Below, piece after piece: positions 47,501-57,283 of a stretch of DNA of 64,000 nucleotides. Numbering within the stretch: position 1 is the stretch's first letter; every line of letters starts with the position of its first letter. The stretch is from Anadara kagoshimensis (Eukaryota; Mollusca; Bivalvia; Arcoida; Arcidae): NCBI GenBank assembly GCA_021292105.1, contig CM037868.1, positions 33,280,023 to 33,344,022 on the forward strand. The letters run 5' to 3'. Below the pieces are notes generated by a model, which worked only from the letters and a program-made list of their open reading frames with translations, was not told the DNA's origin and did no database searches. Position numbers and translations under genes: made by a program.

Positions 47501-47568
47501 AAATTGAAATGAATACAGAGTCGCAAGATATATTGACAGATGTTAAACAAGAACCCGTGGAAGGATAG
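38506..47568 (+). CDS. C2H2 zinc-finger protein, nine fingers, 1290 aa
   Basis: Three coding exons, 38506-38593, 40918-44285 and 47152-47568, join in frame through GT/AG introns (GAG/GTAAAA, AAG/GTTAGT). The start ATG (METISIKQEP) has context GTTGCCATGG. Residues 1-930 are Ser/Asn/Thr-rich and probably disordered. Zinc fingers run from residue 935: seven in exon 2 with TGEKPY-type linkers, an eighth (HICGICNKGYNQSSHLK/NHMKFH) split by intron 2, and a ninth, less regular, YRCVYC to HFKGDH. The tail is acidic (EEEEESDEEEE). Five SUMO-consensus cores occur: IKQE (Lys7), IKSE (Lys83), IKTE (Lys104), IKQE (Lys646) and VKQE (Lys1284). A nuclear DNA-binding transcription regulator, probably SUMO-controlled, is the natural reading. 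I cannot name an ortholog, and the targets are unknown. Confidence 0.93.
38656..39467. repeat. Hairpin and TTATCCTGCAAC element in intron 1
   Basis: 38656-38796 is a hairpin with arms of about 65 bp (GGTGAATAAAGGTCGTATTT and the inverse; centre GGCTCTACCGAGC). Adjacent TTATCCTGCAAC at 38801 and GTTGCAGGATAA at 39455 form an inverted pair that may be the true element ends. No transposase. Confidence 0.7.
39483..40013. repeat. Two CGCGAAA-type MITEs
   Basis: 39483-39632 ends CTTTACAGTATAG, with TATACCGCGAAATTAAAT inside. 39811-40013 runs from TACTGTATACATAGAAATAC to TTCTACGTATACAGTA. They belong to the same family as 6485-6612. Both are in intron 1. Confidence 0.65.
40108..40378 (-). repeat. 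SINE family B in intron 1
   Basis: Reverse-strand copy from GTTGTATGGTCTGCCTTGTA to GGCCACCGTTACCTCGG. The 3' tail beyond the TATGCATATGAAG region is missing. Confidence 0.8.
40530..40705. repeat. GGCCAGTGTCGGAACAT-type MITE
   Basis: Diverged copy in the inverse orientation: TGTTCCAACACTGGCTGCCA at the left, GGAACATTGTGGGCGTGATG at the right, TACTAGTGTCAGTGACATCA in the middle. Confidence 0.65.
42905..43300 (+). repeat. 66-bp coding repeat inside the zinc-finger gene
   Basis: About six or seven tandem units of 22 residues with core HSESTLRESLNTTTSKISSG, located before the finger region. The two central units are nearly identical at DNA level, which points to recent unequal exchange. The unit keeps the frame. 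Earlier in the exon a looser repeat with SQGNSPSHVTQRSQPQKTSA occurs about four times. Confidence 0.9.
44286..45020 (+). repeat. Duplicated exon-2 tail with inserted MITEs
   Basis: The 3' end of exon 2 and its donor recur in intron 2. 44539-44565 matches ATACACAACAAGGAGAAA. 44746-44795 matches TGTGGGATTTGTAACAAAGG through CATCTTAAGGTTAGT, donor included. Between them a MITE (44566-44745) sits exactly at the TATA of the exon sequence and duplicates TA. A third, more decayed copy surrounds the MITE at 44836-44981 and ends near 45020 (GATTTGTAACAAAGGTTACA). 44321-44498 is a CGCGAAA-type MITE. Confidence 0.85.
45074..45430 (-). repeat. Diverged SINE related to family B
   Basis: Reverse strand. 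The tail is like AATTTTTTCAGCTCTTCACG, the body like TTAGCTCACAGCATACCACC, and the head has GGGGTTCAAACCCACAATCT. Inside intron 2 of the zinc-finger gene. Confidence 0.6.
45431..46390. other. Intron 2, unassigned AT-rich part
   Basis: At 45584 CAGGGATGCGGAATTC looks like a hAT-type end, but I cannot find its partner. No exons. Confidence 0.4.
46395..46645. repeat. 69-bp tandem repeat
   Basis: Three and a half units containing ACAAGTGTGGGAGCTATAGC, ACTGTAAACGTCATTTCC and AACTGTGCAGGTTATTGAC. The 69-bp unit keeps frames open on both strands. No gene. Confidence 0.9.
46672..47093. mobile_element. hAT-like non-autonomous element
   Basis: Left end AGAGCTGCCATTGATG with ATCAATATATC words. Right end inverted, CAATGATGTTTCG then CAGTGACAGCCC. 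No coding sequence. It ends about 60 bp before exon 3. Confidence 0.55.
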
Positions 47569-47743
47569 GGACTTTGGACCTGTGGAAGGTTAGGGACTTT
47601 GGACCTGTGGAAGGTTAGGGACTTTGAAACCGTGGAAGGGTAGGGACTTTGGACCCAGGGAAGGGTAGGGACTTTGGACCGGTGGAAGGGTAGGGACTTT
47701 GGACCCGCAGAAGGGTAGGGACTTTGGACCTGTGAAAGGATGC
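47548..47743 (+). repeat. 25-bp minisatellite grown from the stop codon
   Basis: Unit GGACTTTGGACCTGTGGAAGG plus TTAG, about seven copies. The first copy is the end of the coding sequence (GAACCCGTGGAAGGATAG), so each following unit carries an echo of the last codons and of the TAG. It lies in the 3' UTR. Confidence 0.9.
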
Positions 47744-48500
47744 AGGACTTTGTTGATTACAGGAGAAAAATTAGTGCCAATATTAGTGGTTTTATTTGCT
47801 TCATTGGGATTTCACGTCCCAGTCAAGAATATTTTATTTATATCAAGAGGTCATTAGCAGCAGAAGTGGCAGAAATTTTGACCTTTGCAGACTCAAATTT
47901 CATATTTTCACTTCTTTTAAAATTCTTAAAACTGCAGTTTTATACTATGGAATTGAATCCAACTGTCCTTATGACATTGACCTGAGAGCACTGCAAAGAA
48001 ATACAACTCTGCAACCTCGACTATAGCTGGTGATGTCTCGATATATGTGAAAAATTCTTGACTGGGAATAAACCCCCATTCAATTAATAGAAAGCAGTTT
48101 GCTTAATTTCAGAATTTCTATTTTCCCAATCTGAAATGATTACTGGGTAGAGTAGAAATTAAGACGTATACATGTAGTTGAAACAGTTGTTGTGTTGAGA
48201 ACATCTTCAGATGGATCAGCAGGGATGCAGTATAAAAATCCGCCAGCGTACCACGAGATAAATACCCCTTAACATTTTTGCGGAATGTCTTTGGAAAACG
48301 TTTAATGTCGAAATTTCCCAAAATAACATAATTTTTATGGGAAAACATGAACTGAAGCGATTCCATTTGGAAACCGTTTTGTCGAAATTTCCCAAAATAA
48401 CATAATTTTTACGATAAATTGTGAACTGAAGCGATTCCATCTCCAGTGGAAATAATTGTTACGCACAAACATTATAGGATATCATGTGGTGCTCTGGCGA
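47744..48500. repeat. Inverted SINE A pieces and a short duplication
   Basis: 47800-47890 is a minus-strand SINE tail (CACGTCCCAGTCAAGAATAT). 47960-48085 is a plus-strand tail (GTGATGTCTCGATATATGTG). 48280-48440 holds two copies of TTTCCCAAAATAACATAATTT plus GAACTGAAGCGATTCCAT. Confidence 0.65.
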
Positions 48501-48508
48501 ACCCTGTT

Positions 48509-48990
48509 ACAGTCGAACCTTTCTTAGTGGCCACTTATATTCAAGGGTCACCTCCTTTTTAAAGGCCAGTAAAATCTTATCCCCATTCCTCTTTATTTGT
48601 GTTATTTTAACCTCTCTTAAAGGGTCACCTGCTTTTAAACGCCAGTAAAATCTTATCTCCATTCCTCTTTATTCGTGTTATTTTAACCTCTCCAGAAGGG
48701 CCATCTGGTTTTAAAGACCAGTAAAATCTTATCTCCATTCCTCTTTATTCGTGTTATTTTAACCTCTCCAGAAGGGCCATCTGGTTTTAAAGACCAGTAA
48801 AATCTTATCCCCATTCCTCTTTATTCATGTTTTTATAACCTCTCTAGAGAGCCACCTGGTTTTAAAGACCAGTAAAATTTTAACCCAATTCCTCTTTATA
48901 TTATTCGAACCTGTATAAAAGGCTCACCTGATCATAAAGGCCTTTTTTTCAGTTTCCCTTGGTTGGCCTTTATAGACAGGTTTGACTGCA
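48509..48990. repeat. MITE with internal 78-bp tandem amplification
   Basis: Outer ends are CAGTCGAACCTTTCTTAGTG and GACAGGTTTGACTGCA, the family seen at 8279-8460. Inside, a unit of about 78 bp with GCCAGTAAAATCTTATCTCC and CCTCTTTATTCGTGTTATTT is repeated about five times. Confidence 0.85.
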
Positions 48991-49189
48991 TCTTCATATT
49001 TTATAGTAGGTTCTATGGTACTGGACAAGCATTCAGCCTAGGGTTAAATTGGGCTAAATCTTGACCAGCACATTACAACCTACAATAAAATCACAATATC
49101 AGAAAATGTTGATATTCGTCCTAATTATTACACTTAGTATTCATTCTAAAAGAGGAAAGGTAATTCTTGTTGAAGATATCAACAAGCTT

Positions 49190-50390
49190 AAGTTTTCCAA
49201 CAAGGGGGATACACAGCCAATTTTTGCTCACATGAAATTCAGGTGAAATTAACGTTAATCGAGCTTATACGTTAAACTCACATGAAAAATTTCACGTGAA
49301 TCTTGCGTGAAATTCGTGTTAATTTCATGTGAATTTTACGTGAGATTCACATGAATTTTACGTGAGTGGCTGTGTAATTCACAAATTTTTCACTGAATTT
49401 CCTACTTCCTTTGGTTAGGAGTTTTCATTCAGAAAGAAACTGTACAACATAGGTGTGCAACTAACTGAAAATGTGTATCCATTGGTGTCTTTTTGTATCC
49501 TACAAACAAAAGTTTTCTACCAAGGGAGATAATTCACAAACCATTCACTGAATTTCTTAATTCCTTGAGGAGTTATAAATCAGAAGGAAGTGTACCAAAC
49601 AGGCGTGTAACTGATAAATGTGTATCCACTGGTGTATTTTTGTATCCTTCAAACAAAAGTTTTCCAACAAGGGGGGTAATTCACAAATTATTCATCAAGT
49701 TTCCTACTTCCTCTGGGAGTTTGATCAGAGAGAATCTGTACCAAATCTGTAGGTGTGTAACCAAAACATGTACCCACTGTTGCCTATTTTGTATCCTTCA
49801 AACAAAAGTTTTCCAACAAGGGGGATAATTTACAAACTATTCACTGAATTTCCTACTTCCTTGGGGAGTTTTAATGCAGAACGAATCTGTATCAAGTAGG
49901 TGTGTAACCAAAAATGTGTACCATCTGTTGCCTATTTTGTATCCTTCAAACAAAAGTTTTCCAACAAGGGGGATAATTTACAAACTATTCACTGAATTTC
50001 CTACTTCCTTGGGGAGTTTTAATGCAGAAAGAATCTGTACCAAATAGGTGTGTAACATAAATGTGAATGCATTGTTGGCCTTTTGTATTCTTCAGACAAA
50101 AGTTTTCTACCAAGGGAGATAATTCACAAACCATTCACTGAATTTTCTAACTCCTGAGTTGTACCAAACAGGCGTGTAACTGGTAAATGTGTATCCACTG
50201 GTGTATTTTTGTATCCTTCAAACGAAAGTTTTCCAACAAGGGGGATAATTCACAAATCATCATCAAGTTTCCTACTTTCTCTGGGAGTTTGATTCAGAGA
50301 GAATCTGTACACCGTTGCCTTTTTTGTATTCTTCAGACAAAAGTTTTCCAACAAGTGGGACAATTCACAATTTATTTAAAAATTGTGTAT
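49190..50390. repeat. Tandem repeat, unit about 148 bp
   Basis: About seven diverged units sharing CAAACAAAAGTTTTCCAACA, AGGGGGATAATTCACAAA, CACTGAATTTCCTACTTCC and GAATCTGTACCAAATAGGTG. Landmarks AAAGTTTTC recur near 49506, 49657, 49804, 49954, 50097, 50222 and 50338. 49230-49380 shows short ACATGAAATTCACGTGAATT palindromic words. Confidence 0.85.
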
Positions 50391-50422
50391 TTTATTGGTA
50401 CTACAGATCTAATATTTTTGCA

Positions 50423-50623
50423 ATAAGGTTCGCCGCTGTATCAGGTGATACCATCTAACGTTTGTACAGAACACCGATTTCCAGTTGATATAAAATCATA
50501 AAAAATGGTGTTTTCCAGTTAAAAATGGCGTTATTCCGGGAATTTACGACCTCAATGTTTTCCAGAACTTTCCGCATAAACATTAAGAGGTATGGATTAG
50601 GTGGTACAGCGGCAAACCTCATC
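50423..50623. repeat. MITE, copy of the 7554-7757 family
   Basis: Ends GGTTCGCCGCTGTATCAGGT and GGTGGTACAGCGGCAAACCTC, with TTCCGGGAATTTACGACCT inside. Confidence 0.75.
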
Positions 50624-50836
50624 TAATAGATATGTTGTATAGTAAATAAACATGAAATCAGTAACTTAAAACTTAAAACAAATATTTATTATTAGTTGGT
50701 TGATATTTTATTGTTTTATATTATTATTATTATTTTCTGTTTTTTATACTTATTAATGAATATTAAATAAATAATTATGACATTATAATTGAAGACATGT
50801 AATTGTTTTTTAACTTGGCCTGTCAAAAGGTTAAAG

Positions 50837-51389
50837 CAGGTGGCTTAGTTTTTAGTGTGCTCGCTACGTAAGTGGGAATCGTGAGTTTGAACCACGATCG
50901 AGCTGACCCAAGACTTTGAAAGTGGGCAGTGACTGTTCTTTCGCCAAACTCGACATTGAAATAAAAGTCGCATTTCTTTCTGATGGGAACTTAAAATAAA
51001 CAAGGTCCGGGTCTTGTGTCAGGGTAAGTTTGGCATGTTAAAAGAACCCTGCTGTATAATGCCATCAGAGCAACGCACTGGCAAAATTTCTGCACCTTCG
51101 TCTATAGCTGGCAACGTCAGCTTGGTGTTAAATTTGTGAGTTGGAGTTGAGAAATGGTGTTTAACGTCCCAGTCAAGAATATTTCACTTATAACAAGACG
51201 ACCCCAGCTATAGGTGAAGGTGCAGAAATTTTGCCTGTGTGTTGCTGATGGCATTATACAGCAGAGTTCTTGCCAAGAGAGATGCCAAGTCTACCACGGG
51301 ACCACGTTTATTTTAAGTTCCCATCTGAAAGAACAGTGACTTTCATTTCGTAATGCAGAGTGCTTGGAGAAAGAACAGTCATTACCAAG
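50837..51389. repeat. Two SINE A copies tail to tail
   Basis: 50837-51119 is on the plus strand, head GGTGGCTTAGTTTTTAGTGT, ending GCTGGCAACGTCAG. 51138-51389 is on the minus strand, starting GGAGTTGAGAAATGGTGTTT, with its head lost. They form an imperfect inverted repeat. Confidence 0.8.
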
Positions 51390-51700
51390 ACGGCCAATTT
51401 AGTGATAGTGGAGAAAATTTGAGTGCACTGAAGAAACCACTCGCATTCCGCAAGCAAACTTTCTTGCACTAGGATCTGTCATGAATGTGATTTGAATCTT
51501 GGTGAAATCTTTAGACCACTTGGTCACACAGGCCCCTAAATCTGAGGTCCCTTAATTAGGGAACGATGGTTTTACGACGTTTATTTAATGGTACATCAGC
51601 AAGCCTTCGGCTACTGGTTACAAAACACAATTTGATCTCTGGAGTGGAGTGCAATTGTGTTTTAAAGTCCTGATTTTCTTATTTATACCGAAGTCAGCCA

Positions 51701-52027
51701 TTCTGGTGTTTAACGTCCCAGTCAAGAATATTTAACTTATATCGAGACGACGGGAGCTATAGGCGAAGGTGCAGAAATTTTGCCTGTGGGTTGCGCTGAT
51801 GGCATTATACAGCAGAGTTCTTTAGCATGCCAAGCCCAACATGACACAGGACCTTGTTTATTTTTAGTTTCCATCCAAAAGAACTGACTTTCATTTTGTA
51901 ATGCCGAGTGCTTGGCAAAAGAACAGTCACTACCAACTTTCAAGTCTTGGGTCAGACCAGGCTGGGGATCAAACCCACCACCTCCCACATACGGAGCATG
52001 CACTCTATCAACTGAGCTACTGCAGTA
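51701..52027 (-). repeat. SINE family A
   Basis: Reverse-strand copy with an intact head at the right (CAACTGAGCTACTGCAGTAA) and tail at the left (GGTGTTTAACGTCCCAGTCA). About 320 bp. Confidence 0.85.
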
Positions 52028-52189
52028 ATTATCAGCCATTCCAGGATGGTGAAGGAAACCGGTACACTCAGAACACACGGCATTTAGACTAAACAGTAAA
52101 ATCATGCTAGAATCAGATGGGGAACCTAAACACATAGGCAGTGAAAGGCAAGAGTTGTCTCGGATACATGTAACACCTTATTGATCTTT

Positions 52190-52475
52190 ATGATAGCTCA
52201 GTTTGTAGTGTTTGCTCCAAATGTGGAGGTTGGGGTTCGAAACCAGACTGGGTCTGACCATAACTAAAATAGATAGTGATGTTCTTTCGCCAAGCACTCG
52301 GCATTTAGAAATGAAAGTCACCATGTCATTTCAAAGAGACCTTAAAAACTTATGCCTTGTGGCACTGCAGGCATTCCACGGTAAAAAACCCTCCCTTCAC
52401 TTGACCAGAGTACACTGCAAAGTTAAGAATTTCTGCCACTTCAACTATAAGTGGTAACATCTTAATTTAAGTAAA
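52190..52475 (+). repeat. SINE A-like copy that founded a satellite
   Basis: Head ATAGCTCAGTTTGTAGTGTT and GGGGTTCGAAACCAG. Body GTTCTTTCGCCAAGCACTCG. Tail TAAGTGGTAACATCTTAATT, then TTCTTGAATGGGACATAAAG. The tail runs straight into the array at 52476-53655. Confidence 0.8.
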
Positions 52476-53655
52476 ATATTCTTGAATGGGACATAAAGAA
52501 CCCTCCCAGCATATTGCACTGAGTGCACTGCAAAGGTAAAAATTCCAGCTTCTTCGCCTATAGCCAATGATGTCTCAATTTAAATGAAATATTTTTGAAT
52601 GGGACATAAAGAACCCTCTGTGCACATCTGTAAAGGTCAAAATTCTTGCTACTTCACCTATGGCCAGTGAGGTCTCAATTCAACATGTTTATGTGAAATA
52701 TTCTTGAATGGGACATAAAGAACCCTTCCTGCACATTGCTCTGACTGTACTGCATTTCTGCTACTTCAACTATAAGTGGTGACATCTCAATATAAGTGAA
52801 ATATTCTTGAATGGGACATAAAGAATCCTCCCTGTACATTGCTCTGACTGTACTGCATTTCTGCTACTTCAACTATAAGTGGTGACATCTCAATATAAGT
52901 GAAATATTCTTGACTGGGACACAAAGAACCCTTTCTGCACATTGCTCTGACTGCACTGCATTTCTGCTACTTCAACTATAAGTGGTGACATCTCAATATA
53001 AGTGAAATATTCTTGACTGGGACACAAAGAATCCTCCCTGCACATTGCTCTGACTGTACTGCTTTTCTGCCACTTCAACTATAAGTGGTGACATCTCAAT
53101 ATCAGTGAAATATTCTTGACTGGGACATAAAGAACCCTTCCTGCACATTGCTCTGACTGTACTGCATTTCTGCTACTTCAACTATAAGTGGTGACATCTC
53201 AATATAAGTGAAATATTCTTGACTGGGGCACAAAGAATCCTCCCTGTACATTTCTCTGACTGTACTGCATTTCTGCCACTTCAACTATAAGTGGTGACAT
53301 CTCAATATAAGTGAAATATTCTTGACTGGGACACAAAGAACCCTTCCTGCACATTGCTCTGACTGTACTGCATTTCTGCCACTTCAACTATAAGTGGTGA
53401 CATCTCAATATAAGTGAAAATTCTTGAATGGGACATAAAGAACCCTCCCTGCACATTGCTCTGACTGTACTGCATTTCTGCTACTTCAACTATAAGTGGT
53501 GACATCTCAATATAAGTGAAAATTCTTGAATGGGACATAAAGAACCCTCCCTGCACATTGCTCTGACTGTACTGCATTTCTGCTACTTCAACTATAAGTG
53601 GTGACATCTCAATATAAGTGAAATATTCTCATGATTCTTGAATGGGACGTAAAAA
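52476..53655 (+). repeat. SINE-tail satellite, unit about 104 bp
   Basis: About 11 head-to-tail copies of the SINE 3' half: GGGACATAAAGAACCCTCCC, TGCACATTGCTCTGACTGTA, CTTCAACTATAAGTGGTGAC, ATCTCAATATAAGTGAAATA, TTCTTGA. The final copy ends in a normal SINE end (GGGACGTAAAAACCCCATTC). Short minus-strand frames beginning MSPLIVEVAEMQYSQ are by-products of the repeat. Confidence 0.92.
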
Positions 53656-53889
53656 CCCCATTCAAACAATCAATCTATGAGTACCAGTATTAATCTGAAG
53701 AAAAAATAAAGTCTAAAAATTTAAAAATATTTATATTAGTACATTTTGTCACATAATATTAAATACCCAACAGAAAATTGTAGGGGAAAGAATGAAGTAT
53801 ACAAAATAAATAATTCATCAATGTTGCCATAGTAACCATTCATGAATTTATAAACAATATCGGAGTAAAATGTAAATACCAGCATGGAC

Positions 53890-54440
53890 GATGGTGTTCC
53901 CCACTGTGCCACAAGATAACCCCTATCAATTGTGTAAAACAATCATTTCCATTGGATATGGACAATTCATGTTTTCCTGCAAAATTGATGTTATTCCCGG
54001 AATTCTTGGTGTAAAGTTTTCCAAAAAGACCCACAAAAACATGAATAGGTGTTGATCACATGGAACTACCATGGAACCCCATTATTGCAGAAAGTGAGTC
54101 AAGAGAGATAAAATGGCACAGTGTTTTTAAAGAAGGTCGAGTCTAAGCAATGGATACAGGTAAAAATAGCATAGAAAATTTTTGTGTTGAGATTATTTCT
54201 CACTAAGTCTTGTAGTAGATCACTTATTTTTCGCGAGTAGAAAATTTCGCGTCAAGACCATCTTGGCCTTTTCGCTAATATTTGAATTCGCGTTTGGAAT
54301 CTGATTGAATACAACATATGTATGTCAACACAGAAACATCTGTGTACTGATATTATTCGCATGATATTTTAATTCACGAATGGGATGAGTCGCTAATTTA
54401 CACGTACGTAAATCTCTCGCGAAATTAAAGTGATCTTCAG
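53890..54440. repeat. Two MITEs
   Basis: 53890-54084 is a diverged copy of the 7554-7757 family (GGTGTTCCCCACTGTGCC and TGGAACCCCATTAT). 54207-54440 is a CGCGAAA-type element with TTTTTCGCGAGTAGAAAATT and CTCGCGAAATTAAAGTGATC. Confidence 0.6.
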
Positions 54441-55780
54441 TAATTTGTTTTTGAATAAATGGTGAAGAAAAACTGGAGTGCCTGGAAAAACCAAACAGCT
54501 TCCAGAAAAAAATTTAACCAGTTTTCACATGTGCTGTCGAGCCATTTTGTTATGTTGAGGAATTCAGTTCTTGGATGATGAAGGAATCAGTGGTGGCCAG
54601 AGAAAAACATGTGTACCTTTCGACACCAAGGATGACAAATGATCCACACAGTCAGCCATTGCAATGTCTCATTCAGTACAACATAAATAAATCTTGACGC
54701 AAAAGCTTAACCTAACTTTAGACATGTACAGAAAATGTTATGTGTGGCTAACAATGGTTTAACAATAAATTTATTTATTCCAATGCAGGTAATCTCAATA
54801 GCTAAATGACCTCAATTTGGTATACAACACATTCTCTTTCCATACTGTATATCTCATGTTTATATCACTTTAATACTTCTTTTTAAACAAAAGTTATAGA
54901 GAAGAAATGGACTGCGGGACCTATATCCATACATATGGACATGGGTAACGACGCTTTTCCCCCGTTGTTCATGACGGTAATAAAGCATGATTAAAATTTA
55001 AAGCGATCAAAGCTCTTAAGAAATTTGCAATGCTATAATTATCTCCCCTTCTGGGGAATCTAATTTTATATCCTGGTAACAGTCCTCAAAGAGGATTTCA
55101 AAACCAAGTGGCCAACTGGCCACCAATTTAAATTTTCAGGTGGCAAGTGGAAATTCTAAGTGGCCAGGCAATCTTTTCTTCCAAATGAAGGAAAATTAAG
55201 GCATCTTTTAGGTATGGAGAACAAAAATGCATATTTTTAAAGCTGACTTACAATCACTTACATACATCAATGTTATTAATAACAATAACGATAATGTAAA
55301 ATGTCCCTTACTTTGCCTGAAATGGCAACAGTATCATAAAAATTCAGTAACACAGAAATAATATCTGTTCTCTAGTCACAAAAGTTCAAATTTAAAGTGG
55401 ACAAGCTGGCCACCATTTACAAACTTTAGGTTGCCATACACAATTCCAGGTCGATTTGGCCACCATTTTAGCAGACCAAATTGAGGGCTGTGGTAACCAT
55501 GTCTACCAAGTTCAGTAAATATATCTTCAAAGAAGTAGAGGCAGTAGGCAAAACAAAGTCCTACCCTAATATGTCCCATTTCTAGAAACGGACATAGAAA
55601 AAGTGTAAAAAAAAAAATAACTAGATCTATGTTATAAACATCAACAATTCATGAACACATAAAAAAATACAAGTCATACTAAAAAATTCTGTAATTTCTT
55701 CCACTCTTTTTATTACACAACATTCAAACTTCTCTTACAAGTTGCTAAATAAAATCATTTAGACAACTACCAGGCCTTGT
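54441..55780. other. AT-rich spacer, no gene recognised
   Basis: GTGGCCAACTGGCCACCA-type words near 55110-55170 and 55395-55470 look like remnants of a dispersed element. No exon or intact element is visible. Confidence 0.4.
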
Positions 55781-55799
55781 ATAAAGATTGCAGCCCAAA

Positions 55800-56265
55800 C
55801 GGTCACTCTGAAGTTACTCCCTACAACAAGACTGAAGTGGTCACTCTTAAGTCACTCCCAACAATGAGACTCAAGCGGTCACTCTCAGCAAAATAAAATC
55901 ATACAATCATAAATACAAACACACCAACTTTTTCAAATGGGATAATATTCTTGCATTATTTCTTGTATATTCACTTTATCGGTCCAGGTTGAACCATCAA
56001 ACTGGTACTTCAGATGACGAAGACCCCATAACAACCTAAAATCTATGCATAACAATGATGGCGACGCCCACTTAACAACAATATACACCATACTTAGAAT
56101 TTGAATAACAATGATGGCGATGCCAATAACAATGATGGCAACACCCACTTAAAAACAATATATGAAATCTTTGGATAATAATTTAAAGATGGCGATGCCC
56201 ACTTTAAAAAAAAAATTCAAATCTGTAGATCACAAAGATGGCAACGCCCACTTAGCACGTATATA
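55800..56265. repeat. Two short tandem repeats
   Basis: 55800-55890 has three units of about 40 bp with GGTCACTCTCAAGTCACTCC-like wording. 56035-56260 has four units of about 65 bp sharing AACAATGATGGCGACGCCCA. Confidence 0.8.
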
Positions 56266-56358
56266 TGTCTCGGGCCTTTTCTTGCAAGTTTACATATATA
56301 AATAGGCATTCTTATTCAGAAGTACACATTAGATCAACCAAAGTCATTTTCCATAACA

Positions 56359-56571
56359 ATTGACGTATCGCCAGCCACGCCCACAATGTTCCGTCAAATG
56401 GCCAGATGCTTGATTTACACGCAAAAAGAATGATAACTCATAGCGCCTGAATAGCGCCATGTAATGACATCACTGACACTAGTACATCATTAGTTGCCGT
56501 GACGCTGCTTTGGTACCATGATGGCGGCCAGTGTCGGAACATTGTGGTCGGCGATACGTCAATTGGATTAG
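56359..56571. repeat. MITE with CAATTGACGTATCGCC ends
   Basis: Ends ATTGACGTATCGCCAGCCAC and GTGGTCGGCGATACGTCAAT are inverted over about 35 bp. Inside are TGACATCACTGACACTAGTA and ATGGCGGCCAGTGTCGGAAC. This is the best copy in the window; others are at 6652, 40530 and, split, 59480-60485. Confidence 0.85.
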
Positions 56572-56669
56572 ATCTTCCATGTCTATCCAGTGTGACAATT
56601 TTTTTTTAAATCTATAGATAATCTTAAAGGCACACAAGCATGCACATAACTGATATGACAGTTCTTCTA

Positions 56670-57283
56670 TGAACACTAGTATTAAAAGGTGCAGCCGAGA
56701 TTCAATACCACTCAACAAGTACAGCTGTTTACCTTTTCAATTCATGCGAAAACGGCCTTCTCTCGATTCATACGAAAATGTCTGGAATACACTTGTGTTT
56801 TATTGTTCAACAAGTACGGCTGTTTTCAATACCACTCAACAAGTACTGCTGTTCACCTTTTCAATTCATACGAAAATGGCCTCCTCAATTCATACGAAAA
56901 TGTGTGGAATACACTTGTGATTTAATATTAGGCAAAGATTTACTGATACACAGCCTCCTCAATTCATACAAAAATGCCTGGAAAACATTTGTGATTTATC
57001 GTTCAGCAAGTATTGCTGATTATGTTTTCAATTCATATGAATACAGTCTAGAATACACTCATGATTTTTGTTCAACAAGTACTGCTGTTTGCATTTTTAA
57101 TTCATATGAATATGTCTAGAATACTCTTGTGTTTTATTGTTCAACCAGTACTGCTGTTTACCCTTTCAATTCATACGAATATGTCTAGAATACACTTGTG
57201 TTTTATCGTTCAACAACCACTGCTGTTTAATTTTTCAATTCATATGAATAAAAGTCTGGAATACACTAGTGATTTAGTCCAAA
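56670..57283 (-). repeat. Tandem repeat in the CARNMT1 3' UTR
   Basis: About seven units of 60-85 bp with GGAATACACTTGTGTTTTAT, TGTTCAACAAGTACTGCTGT and TTCAATTCATACGAAAATG. Two or more units carry AATAAA on the gene's strand (TTTATT near 56797 and 57135), so poly(A) signals are duplicated. The unit begins in similarity to the sequence around the stop codon (AATACACTAGTGATTTAG), which hints at an origin at the gene end. Confidence 0.75.

Noticed and set aside
53302-53607. Repeating frame MSPLIVEVAEMQYSQ on the minus strand
   Set aside because: It is the antisense reading of the SINE-tail satellite.
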